A stretch of DNA of 49,671 nucleotides, taken from positions 1 through 49,671 of the forward strand of contig WTCE01000058.1 of NCBI GenBank assembly GCA_013138735.1, read 5' to 3'. Below, one piece after another: positions 18,077 through 26,783 of the stretch (position 1 is the stretch's first letter; each line of letters begins with the position of its first letter). Position numbers and translations under genes: made by a program. The notes below the pieces were generated by a model. It had not been told where the DNA came from, ran no database searches, and saw only the letters and a list, made by a program, of their open reading frames with translations. Source of the stretch: Crocinitomix sp. Lineage in GTDB: Bacteria > Bacteroidota > Bacteroidia > Flavobacteriales_D > Crocinitomicaceae.

Positions 18077-18151
18077 AATAAGTGCTATTTGCTTGCAAGT
18101 CTTTATGTCAAAAAAGACAACAAGTAACCCATTTTTAAATTTTCTCTCTGC

Positions 18152-18844
18152 TTAAACTGCGCTTTCTTTAATATCTAAGAGCCTACGAACACATTTTACA
18201 AAATACGTGAAGATTGGGTGTGGAATGTCTGCACTAGAAACTATTTGCGGGCAAAACATAGTAAATAGAAAAAAGGGATGCACTTTATGTTTGAGTATTT
18301 CGGGGTCAAAATATTGATTGCGGGCACCAATCTCAAAATCCTTTGTAAGTAATTCTGAATATTGCGGTAAAATTGAATAGCGTGAAGAACTATATTCTGT
18401 TGCGCCTCTATTCAAATACAATTTACTGAACTCTGCTGAGAAACGATCCAACGTTACACCTGTAAATTGATTGCCATCTACCAAATTATCAGAAATTACA
18501 CGTTCAGCTTTCAAATCTAAACCCAAACCAGTGAAATAAGTTTCAATCAAAATCTTAAAGCATTCACCTGTTCCTAAAACAGGCACGTCCTTATCAATTA
18601 ACGTTTTAATAATGGATTGAAAAAAGAAGGGGGTTTGGTAAGGACCGGGAGCAATTACAATCCCGTCATAGGTTTCATAAAAGTTATCAAGTTGTTCGGT
18701 ACATTCCCGCTCGTTTAACCAATAATAATTAATGGGTTGATCCAACACCTGCTCTGCATGCTGCAACGCTTGGTTGGTGGCATTATGCGAGTGGTAAGCA
18801 AAATTGTAATCTCCAATTATAGCAATGCGTAAGACTCCGTCCAT
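18152..18844 (-). CDS. CTP-synthase-like glutamine amidotransferase domain protein
   Basis: The stand-alone class I amidotransferase-like protein has 230 residues and resembles the C-terminal glutaminase domain of CTP synthase without the synthetase half. The start RIAIIGDYN and the strand GIVIAPGPY fit the fold. The nucleophile region is LGTGECFKI with Cys95, but the usual G-x-C-x-G ends in Phe-Lys. The catalytic His-Pro-Glu of CTP synthase corresponds to His189-Pro190-Phe191, so the general acid-base Glu is missing. It belongs near the family annotated as CTP synthase C-terminal region-related (seleno)proteins, here with a plain Cys. True glutaminase activity is doubtful. Confidence 0.8.
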   Translation of the reverse strand: MDGVLRIAIIGDYNFAYHSHNATNQALQHAEQVLDQPINYYWLNERECTEQLDNFYETYDGIVIAPGPYQTPFFFQSIIKTLIDKDVPVLGTGECFKILIETYFTGLGLDLKAERVISDNLVDGNQFTGVTLDRFSAEFSKLYLNRGATEYSSSRYSILPQYSELLTKDFEIGARNQYFDPEILKHKVHPFFLFTMFCPQIVSSADIPHPIFTYFVKCVRRLLDIKESAV

Positions 18845-18881
18845 ACTTTATATCCTAATGAGCTTTAGATAAAAATAGTAA

Positions 18882-18915
18882 AAAAAAACGGGAGATTCAA
18901 AGAACCTCCCGTTTT
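18882..18915 (-). terminator. Strong intrinsic terminator of the Cys-rich lipoprotein gene
   Basis: AAAACGGGAG (18885-18894) and CTCCCGTTTT (18906-18915) form a perfect 10-bp stem with an 11-base loop. On the minus strand the stem is followed by a run of eight T. It lies 20 bases after the stop of the gene at 18935-19555. Confidence 0.9.
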
Positions 18916-18934
18916 ATAACATAATGTTAATTTC

Positions 18935-19555
18935 TTATTCTAGTTTAAATGCTGATCGCATATGTCCGTTTTCCAGACATTTCATACTATCGGGTGTACC
19001 GTAAGATGAGTTCAATAATGTACAATTGAACGAAGCGTCAAATTGCATGTATTTACCAGTTGTATCAGATTCTTGAATTAATGTATTAAATACAAAGCTT
19101 TCAAGACAAACAGATGCAGTCGTATCGCTGGCCCAAGTTTGTCCGTTTGGATCAATCCATCTTACTGCAATACCGTTATGTCCAGGATTATCTGAATAAT
19201 CTGGATTAGCATTGTCATTTAAGAAAGTTTTCCATTCCTCTATTGTTGGGTTATTAGTTCCACCATCTGTCCAATTAATTGAACGAATCTCAACCTCTAG
19301 TCCTCCAGGTACATCTTCATTCTCAACACTTGTCATATAACGTGCATTTGAAACACCCTCTGTAACAATAGTTTTAAAAGATTGATAATAACAAGAATCC
19401 GTATATGTTACGGTTGCTGTTGTATCTCCAATATCCGCCTCACATTCACAGTTCAAATCAACCAACGGTACTGGTGGTGGAATAACTTCGTGATCGGTGC
19501 AAGAATTTAGCGCCGCGAGACCAGCAAAACCGAATAATATGTATAGTTTTCTCAT
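18935..19555 (-). CDS. Cysteine-containing lipoprotein, unknown function
   Basis: The 206-residue protein has a signal peptide and lipobox LNSC (Cys19), followed by a proline stretch (PPPVP). Several further cysteines (CEC, DSCYY, SVCLES, FNCTL, MKCLEN) suggest disulfides in the periplasm. It is rich in Thr and Asp and has no recognised domain. A strong terminator follows, and a 39-base gap separates it from the gene upstream, so it may be the last gene of the unit starting at 20304 or have its own promoter. Confidence 0.7.
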   Translation of the reverse strand: MRKLYILFGFAGLAALNSCTDHEVIPPPVPLVDLNCECEADIGDTTATVTYTDSCYYQSFKTIVTEGVSNARYMTSVENEDVPGGLEVEIRSINWTDGGTNNPTIEEWKTFLNDNANPDYSDNPGHNGIAVRWIDPNGQTWASDTTASVCLESFVFNTLIQESDTTGKYMQFDASFNCTLLNSSYGTPDSMKCLENGHMRSAFKLE

Positions 19556-19594
19556 AACTGTAGTTTTTGTAAAGATATAGCTTTTTTTAAACTA

Positions 19595-19951
19595 TTACGA
19601 GACCATGCGCATTTTGGTTGCCTGCAATGAAATATCAATTCCGTTGATTGGTAAAAATTTTTGCTTCTGGAGCCCAACAATTTTACTTTCAATGGTTTCG
19701 CAGTTTTCATAAATTGACCGCACCGTTTCTCCTAAAGTTACAAACCCTAACACAAAATCTTTGTAGGAAACCTGATAACGTAAATCGCCTTTCACATTAG
19801 TTCCGGCGGCTTTTAGTTGAACCATTGAACCCACCTTTAAGTGGTGATAAATGTAAATCATATCATGATCAGACAATTCAGCCACAGATACGATTGTATT
19901 GAGTTTAAATGAATCTGATATTTCAAATCCTTTTTTAAATAATGAATGCAT
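19595..19951 (-). CDS. Small cytosolic protein, possible HIRAN-like fold
   Basis: The 118-residue protein has no signal peptide or membrane segment. The central region (LKVGSMVQLKAAG, RYQVSYKDFVLGFVTL, ESKIVGLQKQKFLPINGID) recalls the beta-rich HIRAN layout, in which a ligand-value strand is followed by an iGyv-type strand. The match is by pattern only and weak. It lies 26 bases downstream of the gene at 19978-20304, and the two look like one transcription unit. Function unknown. Confidence 0.6.
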   Translation of the reverse strand: MHSLFKKGFEISDSFKLNTIVSVAELSDHDMIYIYHHLKVGSMVQLKAAGTNVKGDLRYQVSYKDFVLGFVTLGETVRSIYENCETIESKIVGLQKQKFLPINGIDISLQATKMRMVS

Positions 19952-19977
19952 TATAATTGCTTTAAATGATGAGTAAA

Positions 19978-20304
19978 TTATGCTCTGATTTGCTTGACAA
20001 CTTGGCTAAACTGGAAGTTTTCTAAAACAATGGCTTCGCCAAAAACGTTTTCAAAACTATAATCAACGATTGCTGTTCCATCTGCAAAAACGAGCGAATT
20101 CACTTGTTTAATTTTAAATTCAAAACCGCTAGCCGTTATCTTAGCAATAATGCGATTTAAATCTGTGTGTGAAATTAGCATCTCTGTTTCAATCGTATTA
20201 CCTTGCACAATTAAATCGCACTTAGCATTAACCGTTGAATCACCCATTTCATAGGTTACTTCTTTAATGATTAGCTTCTCGTAAAATGAAATTATATTTT
20301 CCAT
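19978..20304 (-). CDS. Small cytosolic protein, unknown, partner of the gene downstream
   Basis: The 108-residue protein starts at the ATG at 20304; a TTG 21 bases upstream is possible but lies inside a promoter-like sequence. The sequence alternates strands and helices (IIKEVTYEMG, VNAKCDLIVQGN, VFADGTAIVDYSFE) and has no known motif. It has no export signal. An imperfect palindrome lies 32-58 bases upstream of its start. It forms a two-gene unit with the HIRAN-like gene, separated by 26 bases. Confidence 0.6.
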   Translation of the reverse strand: MENIISFYEKLIIKEVTYEMGDSTVNAKCDLIVQGNTIETEMLISHTDLNRIIAKITASGFEFKIKQVNSLVFADGTAIVDYSFENVFGEAIVLENFQFSQVVKQIRA

Positions 20305-20322
20305 AACTGTTATTATTTGATA

Positions 20323-20362
20323 CAATTTTACGGGGGCAGACCGTAAGCTATTTACGTTCTGC
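20323..20362 (-). promoter_or_regulatory. Putative promoter with operator-like palindrome
   Basis: GCAGACCGTAA (20336-20346) and TTACGTTCTGC (20352-20362) form an 11-bp inverted repeat with one mismatch and a 5-base centre. On the minus strand TAAAATTG (20323-20330), one mismatch from the -7 consensus, follows directly, so the palindrome covers the -13 to -40 region. This placement fits a repressor or activator site for the two-gene unit starting at 20304. Confidence 0.45.
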
Positions 20363-20532
20363 TAAATATTTTCATTTTTTTTCATAAAAATCCCTCATCT
20401 CGCTAATCAGTCTAATTTCAGCTAAATAAAATCATTGTTGATATTTTTCCAAAATCCGTAGAGATAGTTTTAATTTTAACGTACAAAACGTTTAACTTTA
20501 GCGTCTCTTAAGAAAACTATATAAAAATAGAA

Positions 20533-21891
20533 ATGAAAAATATTCTTGTAATCGGTGCCGGGCTTTCAGCTTCCTCCATGCTTCGATACTTTACAGAAAA
20601 TGCTGCTGCAGAAGATTGGTATATAAAAGTTGGAGATCGCAATGGTGATCTTGCAATTTCAAAAGTACAAGGATGTGATAGAGCGGAAGGCTTTGCTTTG
20701 GATGGATTGAATGGTGACCTAAGAGCTCCGTTAATTGAATGGGCAGATTTGGTTGTTTCAATGTTGCCTGCACGTTTTCATATAGAAGTGGCAAAAGACT
20801 GTATTCGTTTTAAAACGAACTTAATTACACCGTCATACATTTCTAAGGAAATGCGTGAATTGGATCAAGCCGCTAAAGATGCTGGAATAATTATCATGAA
20901 TGAAATTGGTGTTGATCCTGGTTTAGACCACATGAGTGCCAAAAAGATTTTAGATGAAATTGAAAGCCGTGGCGGAAAAATGCACATTTTTGAATCTTTT
21001 ACAGGTGGTTTAGTAGCACCCGAAAGTGATGATAATCCGTGGAATTATAAATTCACATGGAATCCAAGAAATGTTGTATTGGCCGGGCAAGGAAGTGCTG
21101 CCAAATTTATTCAAGAAGGACAATACAAATACATCCCATATACACGTTTGTTTAGAAGAACAGAGGTGATTGAAATTGAAGGATTTGGTAAGTTTGAAGG
21201 CTATGCCAATCGCGATTCTCTAAAATACCGTGAGATTTACGATTTGCAGGATATCCCTACTATTTATAGAGGAACTTTGCGCAGAAAAGGTTTTTCAAAA
21301 TCATGGAATGCCTTTGTGCAGATTGGTGCAACAGATGATTCATATACTCTCGAGGGAAGTAAAGACATGACAAAGCGTGACTTTATCAATTCATTTTTAC
21401 CTTATAACCCAACCGATTCGGTAGAGTTAAAACTGAAACACTATTTAAAAATTGACCAAGACGACATCATGTTTGAGAAGTTGGAATGGTTAGGGATTTT
21501 TAAAAAAGAAAAAATAAATATTACTGAAGATGTTACTCCTGCTTATTTTCTTCAAAAAATATTAGAAGATAAATGGACCTTAGCGCCTAATGATAAGGAT
21601 ATGATTGTGATGTGGCATAAATTTGTTTACAAACAAGACGGTGCTTTCCACGAAATAAATTCGCATATGATTTCAATTGGTGAGGATCAAACTTACACGG
21701 CCATGAGTAATACCGTTGGTTTACCTGCTGCTATTTGTGCCAAAATGATTTTAAACGGAACCATTCAATCAAAAGGGGTGGAACTACCAACGAAAGCAGC
21801 CATTTACAAGCCAATTTTAAAAGAATTAGCAGAATTAGGCATTTGTTTTACAGATGTTGCAATTGAAGAGCCTGTTTTGTATCAGGTTTAA
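20533..21891 (+). CDS. Saccharopine dehydrogenase-like reductase
   Basis: The cytosolic NAD(P)-dependent enzyme has 452 residues. The N-terminus ILVIGAGLSASSM is a Rossmann dinucleotide-binding motif (GxGxxxS form). The second part has the saccharopine dehydrogenase C-terminal signature NEIGVDPGLDHMSAKKI at about 120-136, followed by the substrate domain with EINSHM and NTVGLPAA. Homologs interconvert saccharopine with lysine or glutamate plus allysine. No other lysine pathway gene is present here, so the physiological substrate is inferred from the family. The leader is 207 bp and is shared with the divergent two-gene unit. Confidence 0.9.
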   Translation: MKNILVIGAGLSASSMLRYFTENAAAEDWYIKVGDRNGDLAISKVQGCDRAEGFALDGLNGDLRAPLIEWADLVVSMLPARFHIEVAKDCIRFKTNLITPSYISKEMRELDQAAKDAGIIIMNEIGVDPGLDHMSAKKILDEIESRGGKMHIFESFTGGLVAPESDDNPWNYKFTWNPRNVVLAGQGSAAKFIQEGQYKYIPYTRLFRRTEVIEIEGFGKFEGYANRDSLKYREIYDLQDIPTIYRGTLRRKGFSKSWNAFVQIGATDDSYTLEGSKDMTKRDFINSFLPYNPTDSVELKLKHYLKIDQDDIMFEKLEWLGIFKKEKINITEDVTPAYFLQKILEDKWTLAPNDKDMIVMWHKFVYKQDGAFHEINSHMISIGEDQTYTAMSNTVGLPAAICAKMILNGTIQSKGVELPTKAAIYKPILKELAELGICFTDVAIEEPVLYQV

Positions 21892-21939
21892 GTTGTATCT
21901 TATTGGCTAGTCCTGCGAGTGAACTAATTTTAATTGAGT

Positions 21940-22539
21940 ATGACAAAGCAATTTTTAAAGACCGCACAGGTTTTTGTTTTACTCAATCTATTAATTCAGC
22001 TAGTATGGATAATACGCATTAACTTTCCTCAAATCATACCTTTTTATTTGGTGCCAATCGAATTAGAGCTAATAACGGTGGTAATAGTAAATTCGGCATC
22101 CATGATCTTTATTGGAATATACTTATTCAAAAAAGGTTTTAAACTCGCTCTTTATTCCTCAATTCTAGAGGGCGTTTATTACGCGTGTCTTTTAGCTTAT
22201 TGGTACAGCTTAATTTTATTCAAAACAAATTTAGACGACTATATTACTGCCTACTATGGCTTGTTATGTGTGTCCTTATTTTATGGGCTTATCTTAGTGT
22301 TTTCGCATGCACGCACTAATGTTTGGCTCAAATGGACAGGAATTATACTGATCGCCGTTTCTGTAGTTAATTTAGCCTTCGAATTCCTTGCAGTAAGTAA
22401 TGACCGTTCTTTTCTGAATATCGTAAAACAAATAAGCGATTTTGTTGGCTTGTTCACCTTTATTTTAATGCTCTTGAATTTTAAAAAAGAAATAAAGTTG
22501 TTGCCCGTTGAAAATGATGCTTTAGTGGACAGCCCTTAA
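21940..22539 (+). CDS. Small integral membrane protein
   Basis: With the ATG start the protein has 199 residues; a TTG two codons upstream is the alternative. About six hydrophobic segments cover nearly the whole length (for example AQVFVLLNLLIQLVWII, FIGIYLFKKGF, GIILIAVSVVNLAFEFL), with a short charged C-terminal tail. No family or catalytic motif is recognised. It begins 48 bases after the saccharopine dehydrogenase-like gene on the same strand and may be co-transcribed. Confidence 0.75.
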   Translation: MTKQFLKTAQVFVLLNLLIQLVWIIRINFPQIIPFYLVPIELELITVVIVNSASMIFIGIYLFKKGFKLALYSSILEGVYYACLLAYWYSLILFKTNLDDYITAYYGLLCVSLFYGLILVFSHARTNVWLKWTGIILIAVSVVNLAFEFLAVSNDRSFLNIVKQISDFVGLFTFILMLLNFKKEIKLLPVENDALVDSP

Positions 22540-22594
22540 TAAGATCCTTCATCAGCAACCTAAACTCAATAATTCCTATCTTTAGTCAAGCATT

Positions 22595-23080
22595 ATGAAA
22601 CTACGTGTATTCTATTTTGGAATTATTTTGCTGCTTTCAATTTCCTGTAGCAACAATAAAGGCAATCAAGAATTAAAAGATGCCTTTTTCAGTGAAATTG
22701 AGAAAAAGGCTGATGCGGGCGGACCGATTGAAACATTAATTAATGCTGATTTTGAATGGCATAGAATGTATCATATTCCCGATTGGTATACAGAAAGTTC
22801 AATTTCTGAAATTTTAGGAATTGAATGGCATGGCCCATCCGTTGAAGACCAATATGCCCGGCTCCTTTTTCTTGACACAACAGACAATTCCACGGAATTT
22901 TTTGATTATGGTACGAACGGAGGACGAATCAATTTAATTTGTTGCTATGACGTTGACACAGTGATAAATGACTGTGCAAGAACATTCTTGAGAAAAGAGA
23001 ATTGTGTGTTTATATCAGAAAAAATAACTTCTGCATATTATGATTATAAGGCCGTAAGTATTAATTGTAAAAATGGCTAA
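22595..23080 (+). CDS. Lipoprotein, unknown function
   Basis: The 161-residue protein has a signal peptide and lipobox SISC (Cys18). The mature part is acidic with several aromatic residues (FEWHRMYHIPDWY) and four to five cysteines (ICCYD, NDCAR, ENCVF, INCK). No domain is recognised. TATCTTTA at 22577-22584, one base from the -7 consensus, precedes the ATG by ten bases and may be its promoter. Confidence 0.7.
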   Translation: MKLRVFYFGIILLLSISCSNNKGNQELKDAFFSEIEKKADAGGPIETLINADFEWHRMYHIPDWYTESSISEILGIEWHGPSVEDQYARLLFLDTTDNSTEFFDYGTNGGRINLICCYDVDTVINDCARTFLRKENCVFISEKITSAYYDYKAVSINCKNG

Positions 23081-23173
23081 CGACAATCAACCCTTGTTGC
23101 ACCTATCTGCTTCAACAAGAATGACAATGAAAATTAGTTTATCTTTAATCATATGGTTCACAACAATTAAAAT

Positions 23174-24007
23174 TTGAAAGAAGCAAAATTTATAGAAAAA
23201 AAGAAAGATTCATATTTTGAATATCATTTACCTTGTGGTGACGGACTGCTCGATAATTCAATACTCTACAAAACGTCTAAATTGACTAAAAAACTTCAAA
23301 TGAAGTGGAATCAGTATTTATGGGATTCTGGAATTACTGACCTTGGTTCAGATGAAAACTCTCTAATCTATGCTCTTATTCTTAAAGTTTTATCTCAAGA
23401 AAAGGAAGTAAATATGCTAACATCCAAAAATAATTTTGGATTAGAAAAGCATTTAAATTTGACAGATTTAAAAGATGTAGAATGGAAATTTTCATTTGAA
23501 TTTACTAAATATGATAATGAACTGTGCAGACAATTCGGATATCAAACGCTTAAAGAATTTTTAGATGAAATGAATTATTCGAATAGAGATCCGTCTAATC
23601 GTGGATTCCAGATATCCAAGCTTTCTTCTGAAAAGATTGATTCATTTATCAAAACGTATAACTCAGATGTCACTTCGTGGTCATTCATTATCAATTTTGA
23701 CTGGAGCAAATTAACCGAAACTCTATTGAACGCCAATAAAAGGCCGCAAACTACTGAAATACTTCAATATTCTGATTGTGTGATTAATGTACAAATTGGC
23801 GGAGATGAAGGGTACTTGGACTATGTTTTGATTCAAAGTAAAACAGAATTAAAAAACGCTATTGAGAAACTAGAAAAAGTAATAAATTACTTTGGTAATC
23901 AATTAGATAATTTGATTTCCCAAGTCGGTATAATTGATGATGAATGGAAAATTGATTTTTTTCAAACACAATTTGAAGAGATTAAAAAAGTAGCTATCGG
24001 TATGTAA
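23174..24007 (+). CDS. Hypothetical cytosolic protein
   Basis: The 277-residue protein has no signal peptide or membrane span. An in-frame TAA at 23168-23170 leaves the TTG at 23174 as the first possible start; the first ATG (LQMKW) is more than 40 codons in. Translation from TTG keeps the hydrophilic N-terminus KEAKFIEKKKDSYFEYHLPC. The C-terminal 50 residues look like a long helix pair (AIEKLEKVINYFGNQLDNLI). The base composition is more A/T-rich than in its neighbours. No homolog is recognised. Confidence 0.6.
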   Translation: MKEAKFIEKKKDSYFEYHLPCGDGLLDNSILYKTSKLTKKLQMKWNQYLWDSGITDLGSDENSLIYALILKVLSQEKEVNMLTSKNNFGLEKHLNLTDLKDVEWKFSFEFTKYDNELCRQFGYQTLKEFLDEMNYSNRDPSNRGFQISKLSSEKIDSFIKTYNSDVTSWSFIINFDWSKLTETLLNANKRPQTTEILQYSDCVINVQIGGDEGYLDYVLIQSKTELKNAIEKLEKVINYFGNQLDNLISQVGIIDDEWKIDFFQTQFEEIKKVAIGM

Positions 24008-24038
24008 AAATCTACTCATACACATTTGACTAAACATT

Positions 24039-25022
24039 ATGCAATTAGGAACATTCTACACAGCAATTTTGTTATTGGCGATCAATTTTTCTTGGGCGCA
24101 GTATGATAGCACCTACATTTATAAAGATTTTAATGCAGATGGTTATTCTGATACCTTATTGAAGTTTTATGACGGAGGATCTGGATATGGCGGATATTAT
24201 ATTGAAATTCAAAATGGTGCAACTGATGCCACGTATGCCATGGAGACAGACGCATGTTTTTGCCAAATTAGACAAACTTTAATTTTCCCAAAAAATTTAA
24301 CAGAAATTGAAAACGCACCGTTTTTAACTGCCATTTTATCTGAATTATTACCGCCTTATCGGGCCAAACCAGATCCTTCACTTAGTTGGATGTTAGCAGC
24401 TGAGCTAAGCAACAAGCAACTTGAATCCGACTCCTTATTCATTCAAATTATTAACCCGAAACAATCCTGGATTAAAGGTGAAATGGAGCTTCCCGTTAAT
24501 TATTATATTGAAATGAAAGGTGATTTATTGGGTTTGTATTATTATGAACATACTGCCTCTGGCTATGCAGAAATCATGAATGACGAAGGTGTGATGGTCT
24601 ATTATGCTCAAAATCATTATGGCATGGAAAAAGATACCTTAAAATTGGCAGCCCAAAATGACACCTATAAAATCTACAAAACAGAACATGGAATTATTGC
24701 TAAAAAAGGAAACACTTATAAATGGTTATTCATTAGTGATGTAACAGTCACTTGGGCGCCAGAAAAATTACGTTGGGCATCTATTGGTAAAGTGAGATTG
24801 GTTGGAAAGCACATTTTATTTGAACAACATTTAACACCTCATGTGTATTCACCTATTCATGTTATCAATATAGAAACAGGAAAATTTGGACGATTTAGGG
24901 CCTTAGTCGATACAAGTCATGATCCATTTGACCCAGCAAATGAAAGCCTCTTATTTGAATTGGATAATGGTGAAATTGAGTATTCTTTTGAAGCAATTTT
25001 TGAAAGTTTAAACGGACATTAA
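24039..25022 (+). CDS. Secreted protein with an FG-GAP/calcium-loop-like start, unknown
   Basis: The 327-residue protein starts with a clear signal peptide (cleavage near WAQ, about residue 21). Immediately after it comes DFNADGYSDTLLKFYDGG, which looks like an FG-GAP or EF-hand-type calcium loop. The remainder is beta-rich with many aromatic residues and no recognised domain. It is probably periplasmic or exported. It sits between two unknown genes on the same strand, 31 bases after the first and 57 before the second. Confidence 0.7.
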   Translation: MQLGTFYTAILLLAINFSWAQYDSTYIYKDFNADGYSDTLLKFYDGGSGYGGYYIEIQNGATDATYAMETDACFCQIRQTLIFPKNLTEIENAPFLTAILSELLPPYRAKPDPSLSWMLAAELSNKQLESDSLFIQIINPKQSWIKGEMELPVNYYIEMKGDLLGLYYYEHTASGYAEIMNDEGVMVYYAQNHYGMEKDTLKLAAQNDTYKIYKTEHGIIAKKGNTYKWLFISDVTVTWAPEKLRWASIGKVRLVGKHILFEQHLTPHVYSPIHVINIETGKFGRFRALVDTSHDPFDPANESLLFELDNGEIEYSFEAIFESLNGH

Positions 25023-25079
25023 AAATATATAAGAACAAATACCGTTATAAAGCAGATAACTTATCACGCACCACTCTCT

Positions 25080-26750
25080 ATGCTTAAATTCCTATCACTC
25101 ATTTTATTATTCCATTCAATAAATAGTTTTTCGCAAGATGAATTGAGCAAGGCACAAACAGCAGATATTAGCAAATACAGCAACACACAATCCAATACCC
25201 TCTTTATTTCAACTGGATTTAATGAGGCTCCAATTCTTGACAAAACGCAATTAGAAAAGTTGAAAGATCGTAAAATTTATCATGTAGATTTTGTTTATAC
25301 GGCTTATAGAGAATCTGAAACTTTTGACCAAAATAAACTGAATCAAAGTCGTGTTTCATCTCTTAAAGAAATTTTACCACAATTGACGACTGATGAACCC
25401 ACATGGTCTGTTTTTAAACAAATAGGTGCCAAATCTAGGGACGAAGCAAAAACCTACTTTCATGGATTCGTGATTCACTATGGCGCATTTTTAGAGTATC
25501 AGCAGCAAAACGCCTTTTTCCAAGAAATTCAAACTCCATTCTCAACCGTTCAAATAAATAACCAAACCGGCGGCAGAGCGGCCTATATCTCTGGTAGTAG
25601 CATTGAAATGGACAAATATGCAGTTACCTTTCCTGACGGAAGTCCGGTGGAAGGATTTTACACCTTAAAATATCGTGAATTTCGAAACCAATCAGAAATC
25701 GCTTTGTCTGGAATCCCAATGGTGTTTTCATCTGAAAATGAAGAACTATTCAACTCTGCAGGTATGTATGAAATTCGTGCAGAAAGAGATGGTCAAGAAT
25801 TGATTCTTAAAAAACCGGCAATCGTAAATTTTCAGACCACAGACCCTTTAGATGGTGTTGCTTTCTATGACATGGATAAAAACGGACATTGGGATGAAAA
25901 TCAAAAAATTGAGTTTACAGATGAAGGAAACCCGACTGGATTTAGAATGTCAGCTAACCTTTGGAGTAGAAAAAGTCCTAAAAAAATTACACTCAGAAAA
26001 TACAATAATAATAAAGATATAGATGAAGGTGATGCTGAAGGATATGACCGCCGAATATTGAGTTCATCTGCAGATTATAATGAATATATGGTTGAAATTG
26101 ATAAGGTCTCTCATGGCCGATACAAACAGTTAAAACAAAATGGCGATTCTATACTTTTTGCGACGAAAGATCAAGGCTTAATAAAAAAAAACTATACAAT
26201 ACTTGTCCCCGTGGAAAACGCCATCTATTTTGTAGAGCAAATCACAGGTTTACCGATCGATAGCTTAGAAAAAGAAACCATTGATAAAGGCATAATCTAT
26301 AAAACAAAGGGTTTTAATTCCGATACAAAATTGGTAAACGTTTTGGGGGATGAACCTATTCCACCGAGTCCAGGGCTAGTTCGCGGACTAAAATCTGATA
26401 ATTTTGGCGTATATAATTGCGATCAAATATTCAGAATATTACATCCTATACCTCTCACCCCTACCTATTTTGATCTTGAGACTGGAATTAAATTAGAAAA
26501 TTTGTATGTGGCTTGTGTCATTGATATGGATATGAATGCTTCGCTAAGCTATCATCCCAACCATTTAGTTGTGAATGAACGTGGCAATAATCAGTTGGTA
26601 TTATTCAATGAAAAAAGAGAAGTTTTCTTAATGGATGAAGCCGCTTTTAAAAATGTTGATTTAAAGCAAATGGATGCTCAATTGAACGTTTTGAATGTTA
26701 CCCATAAAATTAAAAGTCCCGCCGATTTGCAAGAATTATTGAAGATTTAA
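25080..26750 (+). CDS. Secreted protein sharing a module with the OmpA-domain protein
   Basis: The 556-residue protein has a signal peptide (cleavage about residue 19, SFSQ). Residues about 55-145 contain FDQNKLNQSRVSSLKEILPQ and YFHGFVIHYG, a pattern that I have the impression recurs in Bacteroidota envelope proteins. Residues about 172-271 (TFPDGSPVEGFYTLKYREF, ALSGIPMVF, NSAGMYEIRAE, LILKKPAIVNF) match the secreted module of the OmpA-domain protein at 16391-18076 in order and spacing. The last 280 residues are unrecognised. It has no T9SS sorting domain and no lipobox. Envelope location is likely, function unknown. Confidence 0.72.
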   Translation: MLKFLSLILLFHSINSFSQDELSKAQTADISKYSNTQSNTLFISTGFNEAPILDKTQLEKLKDRKIYHVDFVYTAYRESETFDQNKLNQSRVSSLKEILPQLTTDEPTWSVFKQIGAKSRDEAKTYFHGFVIHYGAFLEYQQQNAFFQEIQTPFSTVQINNQTGGRAAYISGSSIEMDKYAVTFPDGSPVEGFYTLKYREFRNQSEIALSGIPMVFSSENEELFNSAGMYEIRAERDGQELILKKPAIVNFQTTDPLDGVAFYDMDKNGHWDENQKIEFTDEGNPTGFRMSANLWSRKSPKKITLRKYNNNKDIDEGDAEGYDRRILSSSADYNEYMVEIDKVSHGRYKQLKQNGDSILFATKDQGLIKKNYTILVPVENAIYFVEQITGLPIDSLEKETIDKGIIYKTKGFNSDTKLVNVLGDEPIPPSPGLVRGLKSDNFGVYNCDQIFRILHPIPLTPTYFDLETGIKLENLYVACVIDMDMNASLSYHPNHLVVNERGNNQLVLFNEKREVFLMDEAAFKNVDLKQMDAQLNVLNVTHKIKSPADLQELLKI

Positions 26751-26783
26751 AACTGACGTTCTTGTGATACAGCAACGAGCGAC

